A DNA stretch of 30,402 nucleotides from Corinectria fuckeliana (GCA_019137255.1 WPDH01000497.1:1-30402); one strand, 5' to 3'; positions 8,591 to 21,108 are shown, counted from the stretch's first letter. The notes: a model not told the origin generated them from the letters alone. Made by a program: numbers and translations.

Positions 8591-9660
8591 TAATACTTCT
8601 CTGAGTATCTACACCTACTAGTAGAATAATATACTATCCTTAGACTATAACTAGTATAAGTTTATAATTAATAGATAGAGCTTATAATAGTACTAGATGA
8701 GAACAGGTCTAAAGTATAAGATAGTATTCTACCTTTCTTAATTAAGACTAGATAGGTATCTTTTAATATAATACTATTAATTAACCTTTATAAAGTATTT
8801 ATCTTAGTATTATATCTTAAGTTAACTAACTTTTTAGCTAATTTAAATAAGTAAATAAAGTATTTATTTGCTAATAGTAAGTTATATAGTCTAACTCTTA
8901 ATTTAAACTAACTTATATAAAGGTATTATTATAGCTATAAGAGTATAACTAAGTGATAATATACTAGATAGGGATACTAAGTCTGGAAATAATAAGACTA
9001 TAGATATTAATATAAGTAAAGTCTTAAGGCTAGACCTAGCTGTTAATAGTACTATTAATAAGATACTAGAGGATACTAGTATAAGCTTTTCAGATAGGTT
9101 AATAGATAATATAAATAACTATTTTACAGATAGTATAAATTTAAGAGAGTATTTATATAAGAATATATAAGAATACTAAGTCTAAAAATAATATAGCTAA
9201 GAATATTAATATAGGTGAAGTCTTAAGGCTATATCTAGCTGTTAATAGTACTATTAATAAGATACTAAAAGATACTAGTATAAACTTTTTAAATAGGGTA
9301 ATAAAAAGTGTAGATAATAGCTTTATAGATAGTATAAAGAAGTTATCTATAAGTATTTAGTAGTCTAAATTAACCTTCTAGGAGTGCTATTTAATAAATA
9401 TTATAGCTTTTAGGTTAGTTTCCTAGTAGTAATCTAGTTACTCTATCCTTCTCTAACTCTATAAGTAAGATATATAATTAATAATAGAGCTATAGTATTA
9501 TATAAGAGGTATTTAGATTTAGACTTATTTTAGGTTACTACTAGGGGAGGAGACTTAAGCTGTAAGAGGTCTTAATTATATATATAGGGGTTATTATTAT
9601 AGTGCCTATATTGCTAATGTCTGTAGAGGGATCTTTAGCGAGCTTATTATAGGGATACTA
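8591..9660. other. RIP-degraded AT-rich DNA
   Basis: TpA-rich and nearly free of CpA and TpG, with stops in all frames. It contains the long tandem duplication at 8974-9345. No coding family was recognised. Confidence 0.8.
8974..9345 (+). repeat. Two-copy tandem duplication, period about 199 bp
   Basis: Copy one begins ATACTAAGTCTGG at 8974 and copy two ATACTAAGTCTAA at 9173. They share long blocks, including a common CTAGCTGTTAATAGTACT word and the following AATAAGATACTA. The two copies end near 9143 and 9345. Many differences are G/A or C/T (GG versus AA, GACC versus TATC), as expected if the copies were RIPed separately after duplication. Confidence 0.85.
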
Positions 9661-9709
9661 TAGTAGTATACAAGAGTATTAGCCCCACCTGCTTGTGTGT
9701 ATACTACTA
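9661..9709. repeat. Hairpin-forming inverted repeat
   Basis: TAGTAGTATAC (9661-9671) is the perfect reverse complement of GTATACTACTA (9699-9709). The pairing extends inward to AAG/CTT with a small bulge. The loop contains a GCCCCACC patch that escaped RIP. It could be the end of a mobile element. Confidence 0.6.
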
Positions 9710-12700
9710 GACAGTAGGTATTAGGTACAGCTGGTTGCTAGTGAGCTGGGTTTCTCATCCTGATTGTGTTAACTTAAGCGCTCCTAGAAGTCTTATACTT
9801 GGTAAGACTTTAATAGTGAGATTAGGGATACATAAGTAGATAAAGGCTATAGACTGGGAATTAGGGGATTAGGTGAGATAATATGATAAGACACTAAGTA
9901 AAAGTGGATCTAGTGTTTTATATCTATACAGACTAATACCTAAGCTAGCCTGCCAAGTTATTATTTTAAAATTTGTAACTATAATTAGTCTAAAGCTGCT
10001 TTTTTCACTCTTAGCTCTTACTAACTATACTGCTTTTAATAGCTATAACTCTTAGCAGGATAGCAACTTATAGACCTCACACACCTTATTAGCACACAAT
10101 CCAAGATATAGCATATATGCCTAGCACTAAAGCGACTTATAGTATTAATCTAGTCTAGGATATAGTGCTTTAGGGTTGTTATTACCTTAAACAGGGGCTG
10201 CCCGCCAGGCTAATACATGTAAAAATAGTGTTAGTTGCCTTAGTATGTTTATTACTATAGTTTGCGGTTATATAATATTACAGCCTGTAAGGCTCTGCCT
10301 TTTGTTCTCTTGTCTATCCTGTATAAGCTAGGACTAATATAGTGCTAATAGATAATAGCTATAGAACTGTAACCCTTTATGCAGGTTGTTCCCTCCTGGT
10401 ATTGTTACTAATTAGTTTAAACTTAGCAGAGTAATATTCTAAGGAAACCTAGCTTAAATCAGAGGGATAGAAAGAGGCTTATAATAGCTCTCACCCTGCT
10501 TTATATCCTTCTCTGGTTAGCTAGACCTTAGTAAAACCTGAGGAGTGGTAAGTAGATAATGTTAATTTAACTGTGTTTAAAAACAGTACTAACCTACTAC
10601 TACCTCTTTTATTACTAGTGGAAGCAGAGGAGAACTATAATAATAATAATTTAACACTATAAGATAATACTATATCTACTATAAGCTTAACCCTAATAGT
10701 GCTAGAGTATAGAGAGCTTTATAGCAGGAAGTACTATAATTTCTCTAGGGCTTTTATATAGTATAGGCTCTTATATGTGAATAAAAATGCTGCTTACACA
10801 CCTAGGGAGCCTATTAATATAATATAGTAAGACTTTTTATTAGTAATATAAGTTAGTTGTTTCTAGATTAGTAATTATTGCTTATATGTAAACTTTAGAG
10901 ATAATATTTAGTTTTATCTTAAGAGTGAAAAACTTTTTAATATGCTAATATGTTACTATTCACAGAAGGTATTAGATATTAGAATAAGGTTAGGTCTTTA
11001 GGTAATATATACTATCCTGCTATTATAATATGTTTGCTAACTTTTAATAGGGATTTTACAGACTTTTTTCTATCTGTAGAAGTTATTAGTATAAATATTA
11101 TACTAATTTAGAAAGCCTAGGTACTACCTAACTATTAGTTTATCTTAGAGGATGCTAAAGAACTACTATAAGTCTATAAGGATAATTTGCTTAACTTTAT
11201 TTATCTTTAATAGCTTCTAGGTATAAAGGACTAGCTAAGCTTATTTAAAGAAGCTAATTAATACCTTAAGCTTAGAGAATAGCTTAAGTATACTAATATT
11301 AAATTTCACCTGGGGAAAGACTATTCTAGTTAGAGCTAGTAGGTAGTTATATACTATAAGGTTTATAATAAGACTGGATGTTTTTTAACTAGTAGTAAGA
11401 TAGAAGAGTGAATATTAGATGTGGGATTAGTTAATATCTAAAAGTGATAGTATAATCTGTTTAAGAACTTTATAGTAGTGCTCTTTTACTATAATATAAA
11501 TATTAAGAGGAGTATTTTATAAGTATTCTATAAGGTTTATAGTAAGTTAACAGAGGAGATATATATTCTTATAACTAGGATAAGAGATAAGTTAAGATAT
11601 TTACTATCCTTTCTGCCTGTTACTAGGTATGTGTTTCTAGCTTATATATACTCTTAGTTTCTTACTAAGTTATAAGCAGGTTATATTTTTAGGGGAGGAA
11701 GCTATAACAAATAAGATAAGGTTTAGAGCTTCTTAGTTAACTCTTCTGTTAATTAAGTGTGAATATAACTAGAAGGCTTCTTAACTTAGTAAAACTAGTA
11801 GTTAAACTTTCTTTTTGCTTTATATATAGTATTTATCTAGTTTTAGTAATTGTATTTTTTCTTATTATCTTTATGTGTAGGTTTAATTATCTATGCTAAC
11901 TAAAAGTTAGAGACTGTAGTGTGTGTGAGTAGCTACCTAGTGGGGCGGGATAGTAATAGCTTTTTTAATATAATATTCTTATTATTTGCTGTATATACCC
12001 TATACTTAAGTCTAACCTCTTTAAGTTTAACTTTATAACTTAGATAAGCTTAAGCTATATAAAGATTATATATATATATACTAATATAGTTTACACCACC
12101 TTCTCTTATATCCCCTCTTATCTGTAAAATTAAGTTATTCTTTAAGGCGTAATAATAACACTACCTAAATCAATTAATATTAATAGCAGTTAGGCGTATA
12201 AGCAGCAGTTAATTATATAATAGCCTATTTTTACATTCTCTGCTAAGTAAGACTTAAAAGACTAAGCTATGCCCTAACTAGCTAAGTTAGATATATTTTA
12301 GTTACCTATAATATAAAGCTCTACTACTTTTATTATTAAAACCTTTTAGCACTTATAGCAGCTATAAGGTAAGTCTGTAAGAACAGCTAGAAAGGTGAAA
12401 CCTAAAGTATAATAGCTTTAACAGGTATAAATATTTCTAGCTTATATACTATAAGAAGATTTAGATTAGACTAGTAAGCTATTATCTAATAATATAGCTC
12501 TCTATCTTTATAACTAACTTATATTAGCCTATATTATATAAGAATGCTAAGGTGAAATAGACTAGGAGGAGATCTTTTCTAAGTGCTATAAGTATAAAGT
12601 AGTATTTAAAAAAGGGTAACCTAAGGGTATATTTTATAAATTAGTCTTTATAGTAACCTGCTAAGTAGTATATAAGATAGATTATAGTAAAAAAGTTATA

Positions 12701-14003
12701 AATACAGCTATATAATTATTTTTATTAAGTACTTATTATAGAAATAAATTTAATAATAAGCTTCTCTTAAAGAAGAGAAATAAGATAGTATAAGAAATTA
12801 AGATGCTAAATATAATTACTAGCTGTTATAGCTATCACTCTTTTAAACTCTCTTATTATAGTAAGTAAGCTAATACTTATATATATTATTACTTACTAAA
12901 GACTAATAGATCTTTTATATCTTACTATATTTATATATTATATAGATAAATACCTCTAGTATCTAGAGAAGTATATTCCTAAAGGTTAAGCTAACTTTAA
13001 AATATTATATAAACTTTTTATTTTACATCTTATCTATTAGCTGTTAGGAGGAAAACACTCTAAGTTAAGATAGAGATAGTATTACTAGCTTAGTATACTA
13101 ATTTCTTATAAAACTTAATAGCTATTATAAAATTTATAAAAGTTTAAGCACTAAGCCTAATAAAGCTCTAGTAAATAGTTATAAGCACGAGGTTAAAAAT
13201 TATAATATAAAGAGCGTATTAAAAGAGAATCTTATAAATATAGCTTAGTTACTCTTATCCCTGCCTTTAATACTGCCTTTTAGCTTAACTTTAAGTAGAC
13301 TATAAAGAAATCTAATTTTATCTTTCTTTATATTAAGTCTTATCTTATTAAGATATAAAGCCTACTTAGAATTCCACTAGATATTATGCTTAGACTTCTT
13401 GCCTTAGGCAATAAGTACAACCTTAACTATACTGTTAAAAAGTAGTACTAAAAGTGCTATATAGCTATCTGCTAGCTATATAATACTGCTAGGCTTAAGC
13501 TAGAACACCTCTAGTTAAAGCTAGGGTCTTTTAAGGTCTTTTATAGTCTTACTAATATTACTAGCCTAGTTTTTAATATTAGTAGTCTCTTTAGGTGAGT
13601 AAGTATAATAAAAGATAGGCGGCTATAACTTATAGTAGCTTTAAGTAAAGCAGAGAATAGCTCCTAATATAAACTTAGTAAGCTATAACTCTATAGGCTT
13701 CTTCTTATCTTAACTGTGCTTAAGGTTAGGACCTTTATAATAGTGTCTTATTTAAGAGGTTAAAGTTTATTATTTAAGTGGATTTACTTATAAGAGATTA
13801 AATTATCTAGCATCTTAGATGCTATTAGGTGTGAATATCTGTTAAGGTTTATATATTCTTAGCTATTATACATAAGGGCTTATTATCTTAGGCACCAGGA
13901 GCGGGACTATATACCACCCCACTACTAAGAGTTAATAAAAATTCACTTAGGGTAATTACAGTTAAACTAAAGGTATCTTACTCGCTTATATATAGGCGTA
14001 TTA
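9710..14003. other. Patchily RIPed repeat relic, family unknown
   Basis: Between about 9.6 and 12.1 kb CpA, TpG and CpG are clearly commoner than in the rest of the desert, for example in GGGGCTGCCCGCCAGG near 10195. This implies weaker or later RIP. Downstream the pattern is severe again. A plus-strand frame from about 11100 to 11720 has mostly TAG and TAA stops, as would arise from Trp and Gln codons, and may be a decayed transposon protein; I could not assign a family. No intact gene. Confidence 0.6.
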
Positions 14004-14049
14004 TATAGGGTGGGGACTTAGCATCTTATACGCACCTGTATCTTACACA
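14004..14049 (+). repeat. Left terminal inverted repeat of the Fot1/pogo element
   Basis: It is the better preserved arm, keeping the G and C bases where the right arm has A and T. It begins TATAGGGTGGGGACTTAGC. Confidence 0.85.
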
Positions 14050-14249
14050 CTAAATCACAACATGTAAATATAATACTCTTTATAACACTTAATTATAATA
14101 TTATTAATTAGAACCTAATTTTAACTAGACTTTAACTATAGCTTCTTATATGCTTAGCTGTAATAAGGTTATAACTAAAATTCTTATTAAGGCTATAAAT
14201 AGTAAGAAAATTTGTACTTTTAGCATATAGTATTATATTTCTAAGTTTA

Positions 14250-15720
14250 CACTTTAAGGTTAAAAAAATAGTATTAAAAATAGAAAGTAAGAGTATAAGA
14301 AGGCTTAAAAACTATTACTAATTTAAGAGAAGCTATTAGTTAATTAGATTATAAAAGAAGAAATCGCTAGATAAGCTTTCTTAAGGTGTGATTTATATGC
14401 TATTATATAAGAAATTAGTAACCCTAAATATATTAATAATCTTATTAAGTATCACTAGGTCTTATACTTTCTCTAATATAATATAAAAGTTAAATTAAAA
14501 ACTTTTATATCTCTTAAAGCTACTTATTTAAAGAGTGCTACTCTTAAAGTGATCTAATTATAGTATATTATACTAGCATAGTAAATATATAAGAAGTCTA
14601 TTAGGCTTAGTTATATTTATAATTTAAATAAATATAGTCTTACTAAGAGTATAATAAAGGCTAGAAAAGTTATTAGCTTAAGTCTTACTTGCTAAGTAGT
14701 TATTATAAAGAGTGATTACTATATCTAGGTCTTAGTCTTAGAGGTAGAAAGCACTATAAGGTAATATCTTACTCTTTATATAGTCTTCTTAAGAATTAAC
14801 CTTTAAGAGTAGTAGTTTAATACTAATTTTCCCTCTTAGAAATATAACTATATAGAGTTAGGCTTTATAACTATCTTAGTATATAAAAAGTAGTTAAAAG
14901 AGGTTTTTATTAAGAAAATAAAGCTAGAAAACCTAACTTAATAGTAGATCTTAATTCTTAATAGCTTTACTAGTTATATTTTTATTTAATTCTAATTTTA
15001 AGTATTATTTTATTAAATTTAGGTTATTTATTTACCTTCTTACAGCTTATATATTATATAGCCGCTTAATATAAGTGTATTTAGCCTGATTAAGCATACT
15101 TTTAAATATTATACACACTAGTATTCCTCCTTTATGTTAATAGCCCCTATTTTAAAGTAATACTTCCTAGAGTGTTATAAAATAGCTTTAGAGGAAGGTA
15201 TAACTAAGAGAAACTTTTAAGGTGGTTTTTCTAAAGCAGAAATATAGCTAGTTAATATAAAAAAGCTATTAGTATATGTTATAATTACTAATTAAGCACT
15301 ATAGGCAGAAATAGCACTTTACACCCTAAAGTATTAAAAGATTATATAAGATAGTATTCTTTATATACTAAGAAATAAAGGTAAGCTTATAAGCTAGCTT
15401 AATTTGCTGTAAAGTAACCTTAGCAGCTTTAATTATACTATCTAAGAGATAGAAGAAAAAGCTAGTAATATGCTTAATTGTTAGACTGTAGAAATTATTA
15501 AATTAAGGTATAAAGTTATATATTTAGAAGACTAAATAGGGTTATAAAAGGTTATAAGAAGAAAGACAGTTAAATTTAACCTAATTACTACTTTTCTAAT
15601 ATATATAAAGATTATAAAAGCTAGAAGTAAGGCTATAAAAAAAAAAGAGGGAAAAAAGGCATATTTTACCCGCCCTAGTAGAAGAAATCTCTAAAAAAGT
15701 AGGCAGTTTAACTATAGATA
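14250..15720 (+). pseudogene. Dead pogo-type DDE transposase (CENP-B HTH plus DDE)
   Basis: One plus-strand frame (codon starts at 14291, 14612, 14948 and 15659 all agree) runs for about 1.4 kb with no frameshift. It is broken only by stops that RIP would create from Gln, Trp or Arg codons. Landmarks appear in the usual order. A CENP-B/Tc5-like helix-turn-helix region lies at about 14300-14480. YIYNLN at about 14612-14629 corresponds to the YNxDE motif with the first catalytic Asp. ILILNS at about 14948-14965 corresponds to the second catalytic Asp region, and PLNISVF at about 15063-15083 corresponds to the conserved QPLDVxVF. A basic KKKEGKK tail lies near 15640. In normal form the enzyme cuts and pastes the element at TA sites; this copy cannot be translated. 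Confidence 0.8.
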
Positions 15721-15812
15721 GTATAATAAATATATTCTAGTCTTAGCTAGTTATTTTCTATTATATTTGTTAAGAAATACAGCCTTAAAGTCTGATTAAA
15801 AACACGGTCTAC

Positions 15813-15858
15813 TATATAAGATATAGGTGTATATAAAATGCTAAGTTCCTACCCTATA
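15813..15858 (-). repeat. Right terminal inverted repeat of the Fot1/pogo element
   Basis: The reverse complement begins TATAGGGTAGGAACTTAGC and pairs with the left arm over 46 bases with eight transitions. Confidence 0.85.
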
Positions 15859-17273
15859 GGAAACTCCACTTAGGTTAGATAGCTTAGTTAAATACAGATA
15901 AGTAGGTGTTTTAGCTAAAGGTATAAAGTGGTATAATAGTTGTAATTAACTGGGATTAGTCTTTGTTAATTTATATAGTAAGCGTCTTATTTTAGGTGTT
16001 ACTAGCCTAGAAGACTACTATAAGTTATATCTATTAAAAGTGGTATTAAAGGTGGGTCTCTACTTTTATATTATACCTTTAGGGGTGTTTAGCTAAGCTT
16101 TTAACTTGTGATATCTTTATACTATTAAATATATATAACCTCTTAATTTAGAGAGGTAAACTAAGTGTTTTATTCTACTAGAATACACTCTCTTAGAGCC
16201 TCTTAAAACTTATTATTATTTACTAATTCTTTTTAGTTAGGCCTAGTATCTTTAAAAATCATATTAAACCTCCTACTTAAACTATAGCTACTATCTAAGC
16301 TTATTACTATAGTATTCTTCTTAAACGCCTTAGTAGTAGCCTTAAAGATTATTATAGTAGTCTTATAAGAGTGGTATTACTTTTAGTACTAAGTCTATAA
16401 AAATATCTTTATAGTTCTCTCTTATTACTATTATATAAGTATTATATTATTATTTATTATTTATCTTATCTACTATAAATACTTATATCTTCTAGTAATA
16501 AGTATCTTCTTAGAAATTTTCTTAATAGTAAATATTTAGAGAAGTCTTACTCTTATAAAGATTCTAATAATCTTAGTAGCTTATATCTATCTAAAAGCTA
16601 AAGATTATAACTATAAGACTTCTAGAGATCTTAATTACTACTATACTAGTGTTTATAGTTCTTCTTATAGGTAGCTTTCTTATAAAGTCTAGATAAATAC
16701 TTAGCTTTATAGTAATCTTAGTAGTAATCTTAAGATACTAAGTGTGGTTAATTCTTAATAGATAAATTACTCTACCTGCTAAACTTAAGTGTTTTATAAA
16801 CTAAAAAGACACTTATCTCTTTTTTATATTCTTAGTTAAGTTTATTATACTATTTGTAATACTATTTATATTATATCTTAACTTTTATAAGAAATATTTA
16901 CTTATAAGTTGTTTTAATCTCTTATAAGCCTAAGCTAAATAAATTAGGTCTTATAGATTATTACTCTTATTTTTAGATTACTTTAAGCCCTAATATTATG
17001 TAATTCTTATATACAGCTAAAACTTTATAGCTAGAAGGCGATTTTAAGCATAATAGAGCTAGTATTAATATAAGATTAAATATAAAAGGCTAGTTCTCTT
17101 ACTAAAGTCTATAATAGTATATAAACTAAAAATAAGAAAGATAAGAAAGAAGATAAGTAAAATAAGTAAAAGTAGTAAGATAAATTAAGAAGAGCTTATT
17201 ATCACTTAAAAATTAAAATAAAGTTTATAAAGGTACTTTAGTATATACCTAGATAGTATTACTACTTATCTTT
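15859..17273. other. RIPed spacer between two transposons
   Basis: AT-rich with stops in all frames. CpA is somewhat more frequent in the first 250 bp than later. No family was recognised; it may be an older element into which both neighbouring transposons inserted. Confidence 0.6.
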
Positions 17274-17277
17274 TTAA

Positions 17278-17296
17278 CTATTATAAGATAACACTT
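17278..17296 (+). repeat. Left inverted end of the piggyBac-like element
   Basis: CTATTATAAGATAACACTT follows TTAA directly and is matched at the right end with a single transition. Confidence 0.75.
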
Positions 17297-17399
17297 TTAT
17301 ATTAAGCCTTATATAACCCCTGCTTAAGCTGAGGTATATAAAGTAACCCTAAGTATTAGTAAAATTAACTCTACCTAATTTCTTATATAACTTATTTTA

Positions 17400-19270
17400 T
17401 AACCTCTTATAGATTTTTAACAGCTCTTTAGCTAAGTAGTTAATACTTATAATAATAATAGCTTTATCTAGACTAATAATAGCTGCTAAGAGCACCTAAC
17501 TGATAATACCTGCTAGCTAATACTTAATCTAGTCCCGGATTATAGTTATAACTTTAAGCTAATAGCTATTCTAAGCTGGCTTTTTAAGATAATAGCCTTA
17601 CTACTAGAGCTGCTATTGCTTTTCTAGTAATTTCTACCTATTTTCTTAGTGAAAAGCTGGGTTCTTTATACTAACAGCTAAGTTAGTTACTAGCTTAAGT
17701 AATATAAAGATAGCAGCTGTAAATTAAAGCTGTAGTCTTAGCTGTTAGCTTAAAAGCTAACCTCTATTACTAAAATCTATATATAGCTTACAATCTTAAT
17801 ATATATAAGAATTTATAAGAAGTTATAAATTAAGAACTATTAGAAGTCTTTTAGACTTAAGAATTAACACCTTACTTATCTTATAATTAAATAGATATCT
17901 TATAACTGCTTTTAGCTATTATCTTAGTATATTTATATTTATAACTTTATAATAATTAATAAGAACCTTAATATAAGCTTTCTTAGCTAGACTTTTAGCT
18001 GGGTTAATATATAGTCTAGTTATATATAGTATATATTTATAATTTTTTATATTCTAGGTATATTTATCACTATAGATAAGTGTATAGTCTGCTTTCTTAG
18101 ATAATCTCTTAAGATAATAACTGTCTTTTTAAAGCTAATTCCCACTGGCTTTAAAGTCTAAGCTATAGCCTAAAAAGGCTATTTTCTATAGTGGATTTAG
18201 TACTAGCTAGGCTGGAAGTTTAGGCCTGTTAGGATCTAGCTGAGCTATTAGCACCTGCTATTATAGCTTTAGTAGATATAGTAAGACTAGCAGCTATAAG
18301 AGAAAAAGATAATCTATTTAAACCTAACCTAAGCTGTGGTTATTACCCTAGTAAATTTACTGCTAGAAGCTATATACTATGTATTTCTTAATAACTTATT
18401 CTCTTTTTTTAACCTCTTTTAAAGACTTTAATAGTATAGTTATAAGGCTATAAGTACAGCCTGTAAGAACTATAGTATTTATAAGCTACTAATTAAGCTT
18501 AAATCTATAGATAATATAGCTGCTAATAGCCTTAAATTTAATATTATTAAAGCTATTCTTATAGCTAATAACTAAGTTAATTAAATCGCTTAGAAAGATA
18601 ATACTCTTATATTATTTCTAACTATTATATTTAAAAGTGATAAAAGACTTAACTGTAAGAGGAAAAGGCTAATAACAGACTAAATATAAGTATAGCTAAT
18701 ATAGTGTTTTTTTAATAATAAGCCTGTTAAAGAGATTTCTATTTTATTTATTACTACTATTTATAATAATAAGATAAACACTATAGATTATAGTAATTAA
18801 ATGTGAGCTTATTAGGGCCTTAACTGCTGTGTATATAAGGGCGGCTAGAAAGCTTTAGCTTAAAACTTTCTATTAGAAATAGCTCTTATTAACAGCTTTA
18901 TCTTATAGTAAAAAGAGCAGCTATAGTAAAAGCTAAAAGTATTATAAGGCTGTTAGTAGTAATATATTATTAATAACCTTATTACTATATATATAGTAGA
19001 AAGTTAATTATAATAAAGGTTTTAAACTAGAGATAAATTTACGCTTATCTTATAGTATAATTAGGTCTAAAATAAGAATCTATTAGCATATTAGGCTTAT
19101 AAGAATATACAGCTAGGTAAGAGCTAGCTATAGCAGCTGTTATAAGCAGCTAGTAATAACAGCTACTAGGCTGTATAAAAGTTATAATATTAGTATAAGA
19201 AGTGTAATATAGCTCTGTGTAAAGCCGGGAATTACTAGGACTTTTATTACTATATAAAATAGGTAGGGTT
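17400..19270 (+). pseudogene. Dead piggyBac-like transposase (DDE_Tnp_1_7 type)
   Basis: The same plus-strand frame is kept at codons starting 18390, 18714, 18786 and 19203. NNLFSFFNLF at about 18390 corresponds to the family's DNxFTS..L block. DNKPVKEISIL, read here with the first Asp as Asn, lies at about 18714 and corresponds to the W-D/N-x-x-V...lS strand. An IDYSN..M block near 18783 corresponds to the DYNxxMGGVD motif. LLEIALINSFIL near 18870 fits the C-terminal helix. KCNIALCKAG at about 19200 fits the C-terminal cysteine/histidine cluster. The start is not resolved, because 17400-18390 has no clear motif. Stops are of the kind RIP makes. The enzyme would have excised and inserted the element at TTAA; this copy is dead. 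Confidence 0.7.
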
Positions 19271-19324
19271 AAAAGTACTATTAATATACTTTACTTTAAT
19301 TAGCTAGACTCTTATATATAACCT

Positions 19325-19343
19325 AAGTGTTGTCTTATAATAG
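19325..19343 (-). repeat. Right inverted end of the piggyBac-like element
   Basis: The reverse complement CTATTATAAGACAACACTT pairs with the left end except for one C/T difference and is followed by TTAA. Confidence 0.75.
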
Positions 19344-19347
19344 TTAA

Positions 19348-21108
19348 AAAGATATAGTATAGTATAATAATAACACTTAATAGCTGAGAAAATTAAACTT
19401 AATATCTTATATAAGTAGAGCTATTTCCTCTTAAATCTAATCACTTATATCTTTTTATTCTAATATTAAAAGTAAGAGCTTTTTACTTAACTTATACCTT
19501 AAGTTAAGAGAAAGAGAATAAAAGAAAAAGAAAAAAGGAAATATTAACTGTTACTACTTAGCACTAAGCTGTTTTTAATAGATATAACTCTTAGCTAGCT
19601 TATAGCTCTAAGACGCTGTATTTAGCTAAACACTATAGCTAAATAAGAGGTTATTACTAAACTTAACTCTCTTTTACTAGAAGGACTTAGTTTAAAGCTT
19701 AGGCTAGTTCTTAGCTTTTAGTAACTACTTAGAGTGTTATATAACCTAAACACAGCTTTTTATATTATATTACTTTACTTAGCTATTTTTTAGTAAGTTA
19801 TTAACTAAAGCTATATAAGATTATTATATTTACTATAACTATTATAAGTAACTATATATACTACTAGCTTTATTATTCCCACCTAATATTTTATAAATAC
19901 TATTATAACTCTTAGAAAATAATAAGATACTTTCTATATAAGTTTTTATAGTCTTAAAGAAATAAACTAGCAAATAAGCTTAGAGTGTTATTAACTTAGT
20001 ATGCTTTTATAAGAAGAAGAAGAAATATAAGAAAGTATTAAAAGAAATTTAAAGGCTTAAAAATAAGCAGCTATAGATTTAGGCGGAGATTTAGCAGTTA
20101 ATATATAAATAAGACTATTACTAGAGTAAGTATAGCTAGTATAAGTAGATTCTTAAAGAGGCTAAGATTACTAATAAATCACTATTAATAAAACCGCTAT
20201 AAGTATAAGAAGGAGTGTAAACAGTATAAGACTGTTCTTATAAGATATAAAAAAATACTATTTTAAACTAGAAAAGAAAAAGCTTAGTATCTTAATATAT
20301 TCTACTTGTTAATAAAGTATTTACTACTAGATTACTTAAGAGGAGATTAGATAGGTGTTAGTAAAAGTATTAGTTTTATTATATTTTTTTGTTTTACTCT
20401 TTAGATAATAATACTTTACTTTAGGCCTAATACTATAAGCTTATATTTAGTTAATTAGTAAATTTCCTACTCTAAAAATCACACAGTATAAGTTAGAGCT
20501 GTTATTTATCTTTTAGGCTAAAAGTGTATAATATTAACACCTTATAAACTGTTAAATTAGGTAATAACTAGTAGTGTGCTAGCTGTGCTAAGCTAGAACT
20601 TATATAGCTCTCTTATAAGGTTTATTTTTTATTATATTATGCTTTTATTTAAGACAGCTAACATATAGTAGTATATTAATTACAGTAGGTTAAGCTTTTT
20701 TATTAGTTATAGTTATTACTTTTAATAAATTAATAAGTGAGATAAGATACTTTTTAGCTTTATTTACTATATTAACTATAAGAATATCTTCTAATATACT
20801 AACCTATATAAACTGCTTTTTATAAGTGTAGCCCTTTAGATTATAAGAGTATAAATTAGCTAAAAGGGATTTAATATATAATAGTAATAGGCTGTTAGAC
20901 TTAGTATAATTGTTAATTATTTCTGCTCTAGTTATAGCTAAGCAGGTTATATAGTAACTATAAATAGTATATATAATATAGTAGTGCTACTTAATTAGGT
21001 GTTTAGTAGTATTATAATAAAGCTTTAGGCTTGTTAGTAAGTAACCTTTTAGAGTGAGTATTTTAACTTATAAGAGTAAAAGCTAAAAAGCACTATAGTA
21101 AATAAGGC
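19348..21108. other. RIPed repeat relic with a possible transposase tail
   Basis: AT-rich, no intact gene. From about 19770 to 20210 one plus-strand frame contains only TAA and TAG stops and reads as a Lys-rich helical tail, with YKKKKKYKKVLKEI near 20009. Many pogo-type transposases end in this way, so a second, different pogo-like relic is possible, but no catalytic motif or inverted repeat was found to prove it. Confidence 0.4.

Larger units (their letters stand above)
14004..15858 (+). mobile_element. Fot1/pogo-type DNA transposon, RIP-inactivated
   Basis: The element is about 1.85 kb long and ends in 46-bp terminal inverted repeats (14004-14049 and 15813-15858), each starting TATAGGGT at the outer end. 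The arms differ at 8 of 46 positions, all C/T or G/A, and in every case the right arm carries the mutated base. The TA at each tip fits the TA target duplication of the Tc1/mariner superfamily, though the exact border within TATA cannot be fixed. Size, inverted repeats and the enclosed transposase relic all match the Fot1 group of fungal pogo-like elements. Confidence 0.85.
17274..19347 (+). mobile_element. piggyBac-like transposon bounded by TTAA, RIP-inactivated
   Basis: TTAA at 17274-17277 and 19344-19347 flank a 2.07-kb span. Immediately inside are 19-bp inverted ends (17278-17296 and 19325-19343) starting CTATTATAAGA, with one C/T difference. TTAA duplication is the hallmark of the piggyBac superfamily, and the enclosed relic matches that family's transposase. 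The flanks on both sides also match as an inverted repeat (TATCTTT left, AAAGATA right). Either the target was palindromic or the true inverted repeats extend beyond TTAA. Confidence 0.75.

Noticed and set aside
14004..19347. A single large composite element
   Set aside because: Each transposon has its own matched inverted ends and target-type border, so two independent insertions explain the span better.
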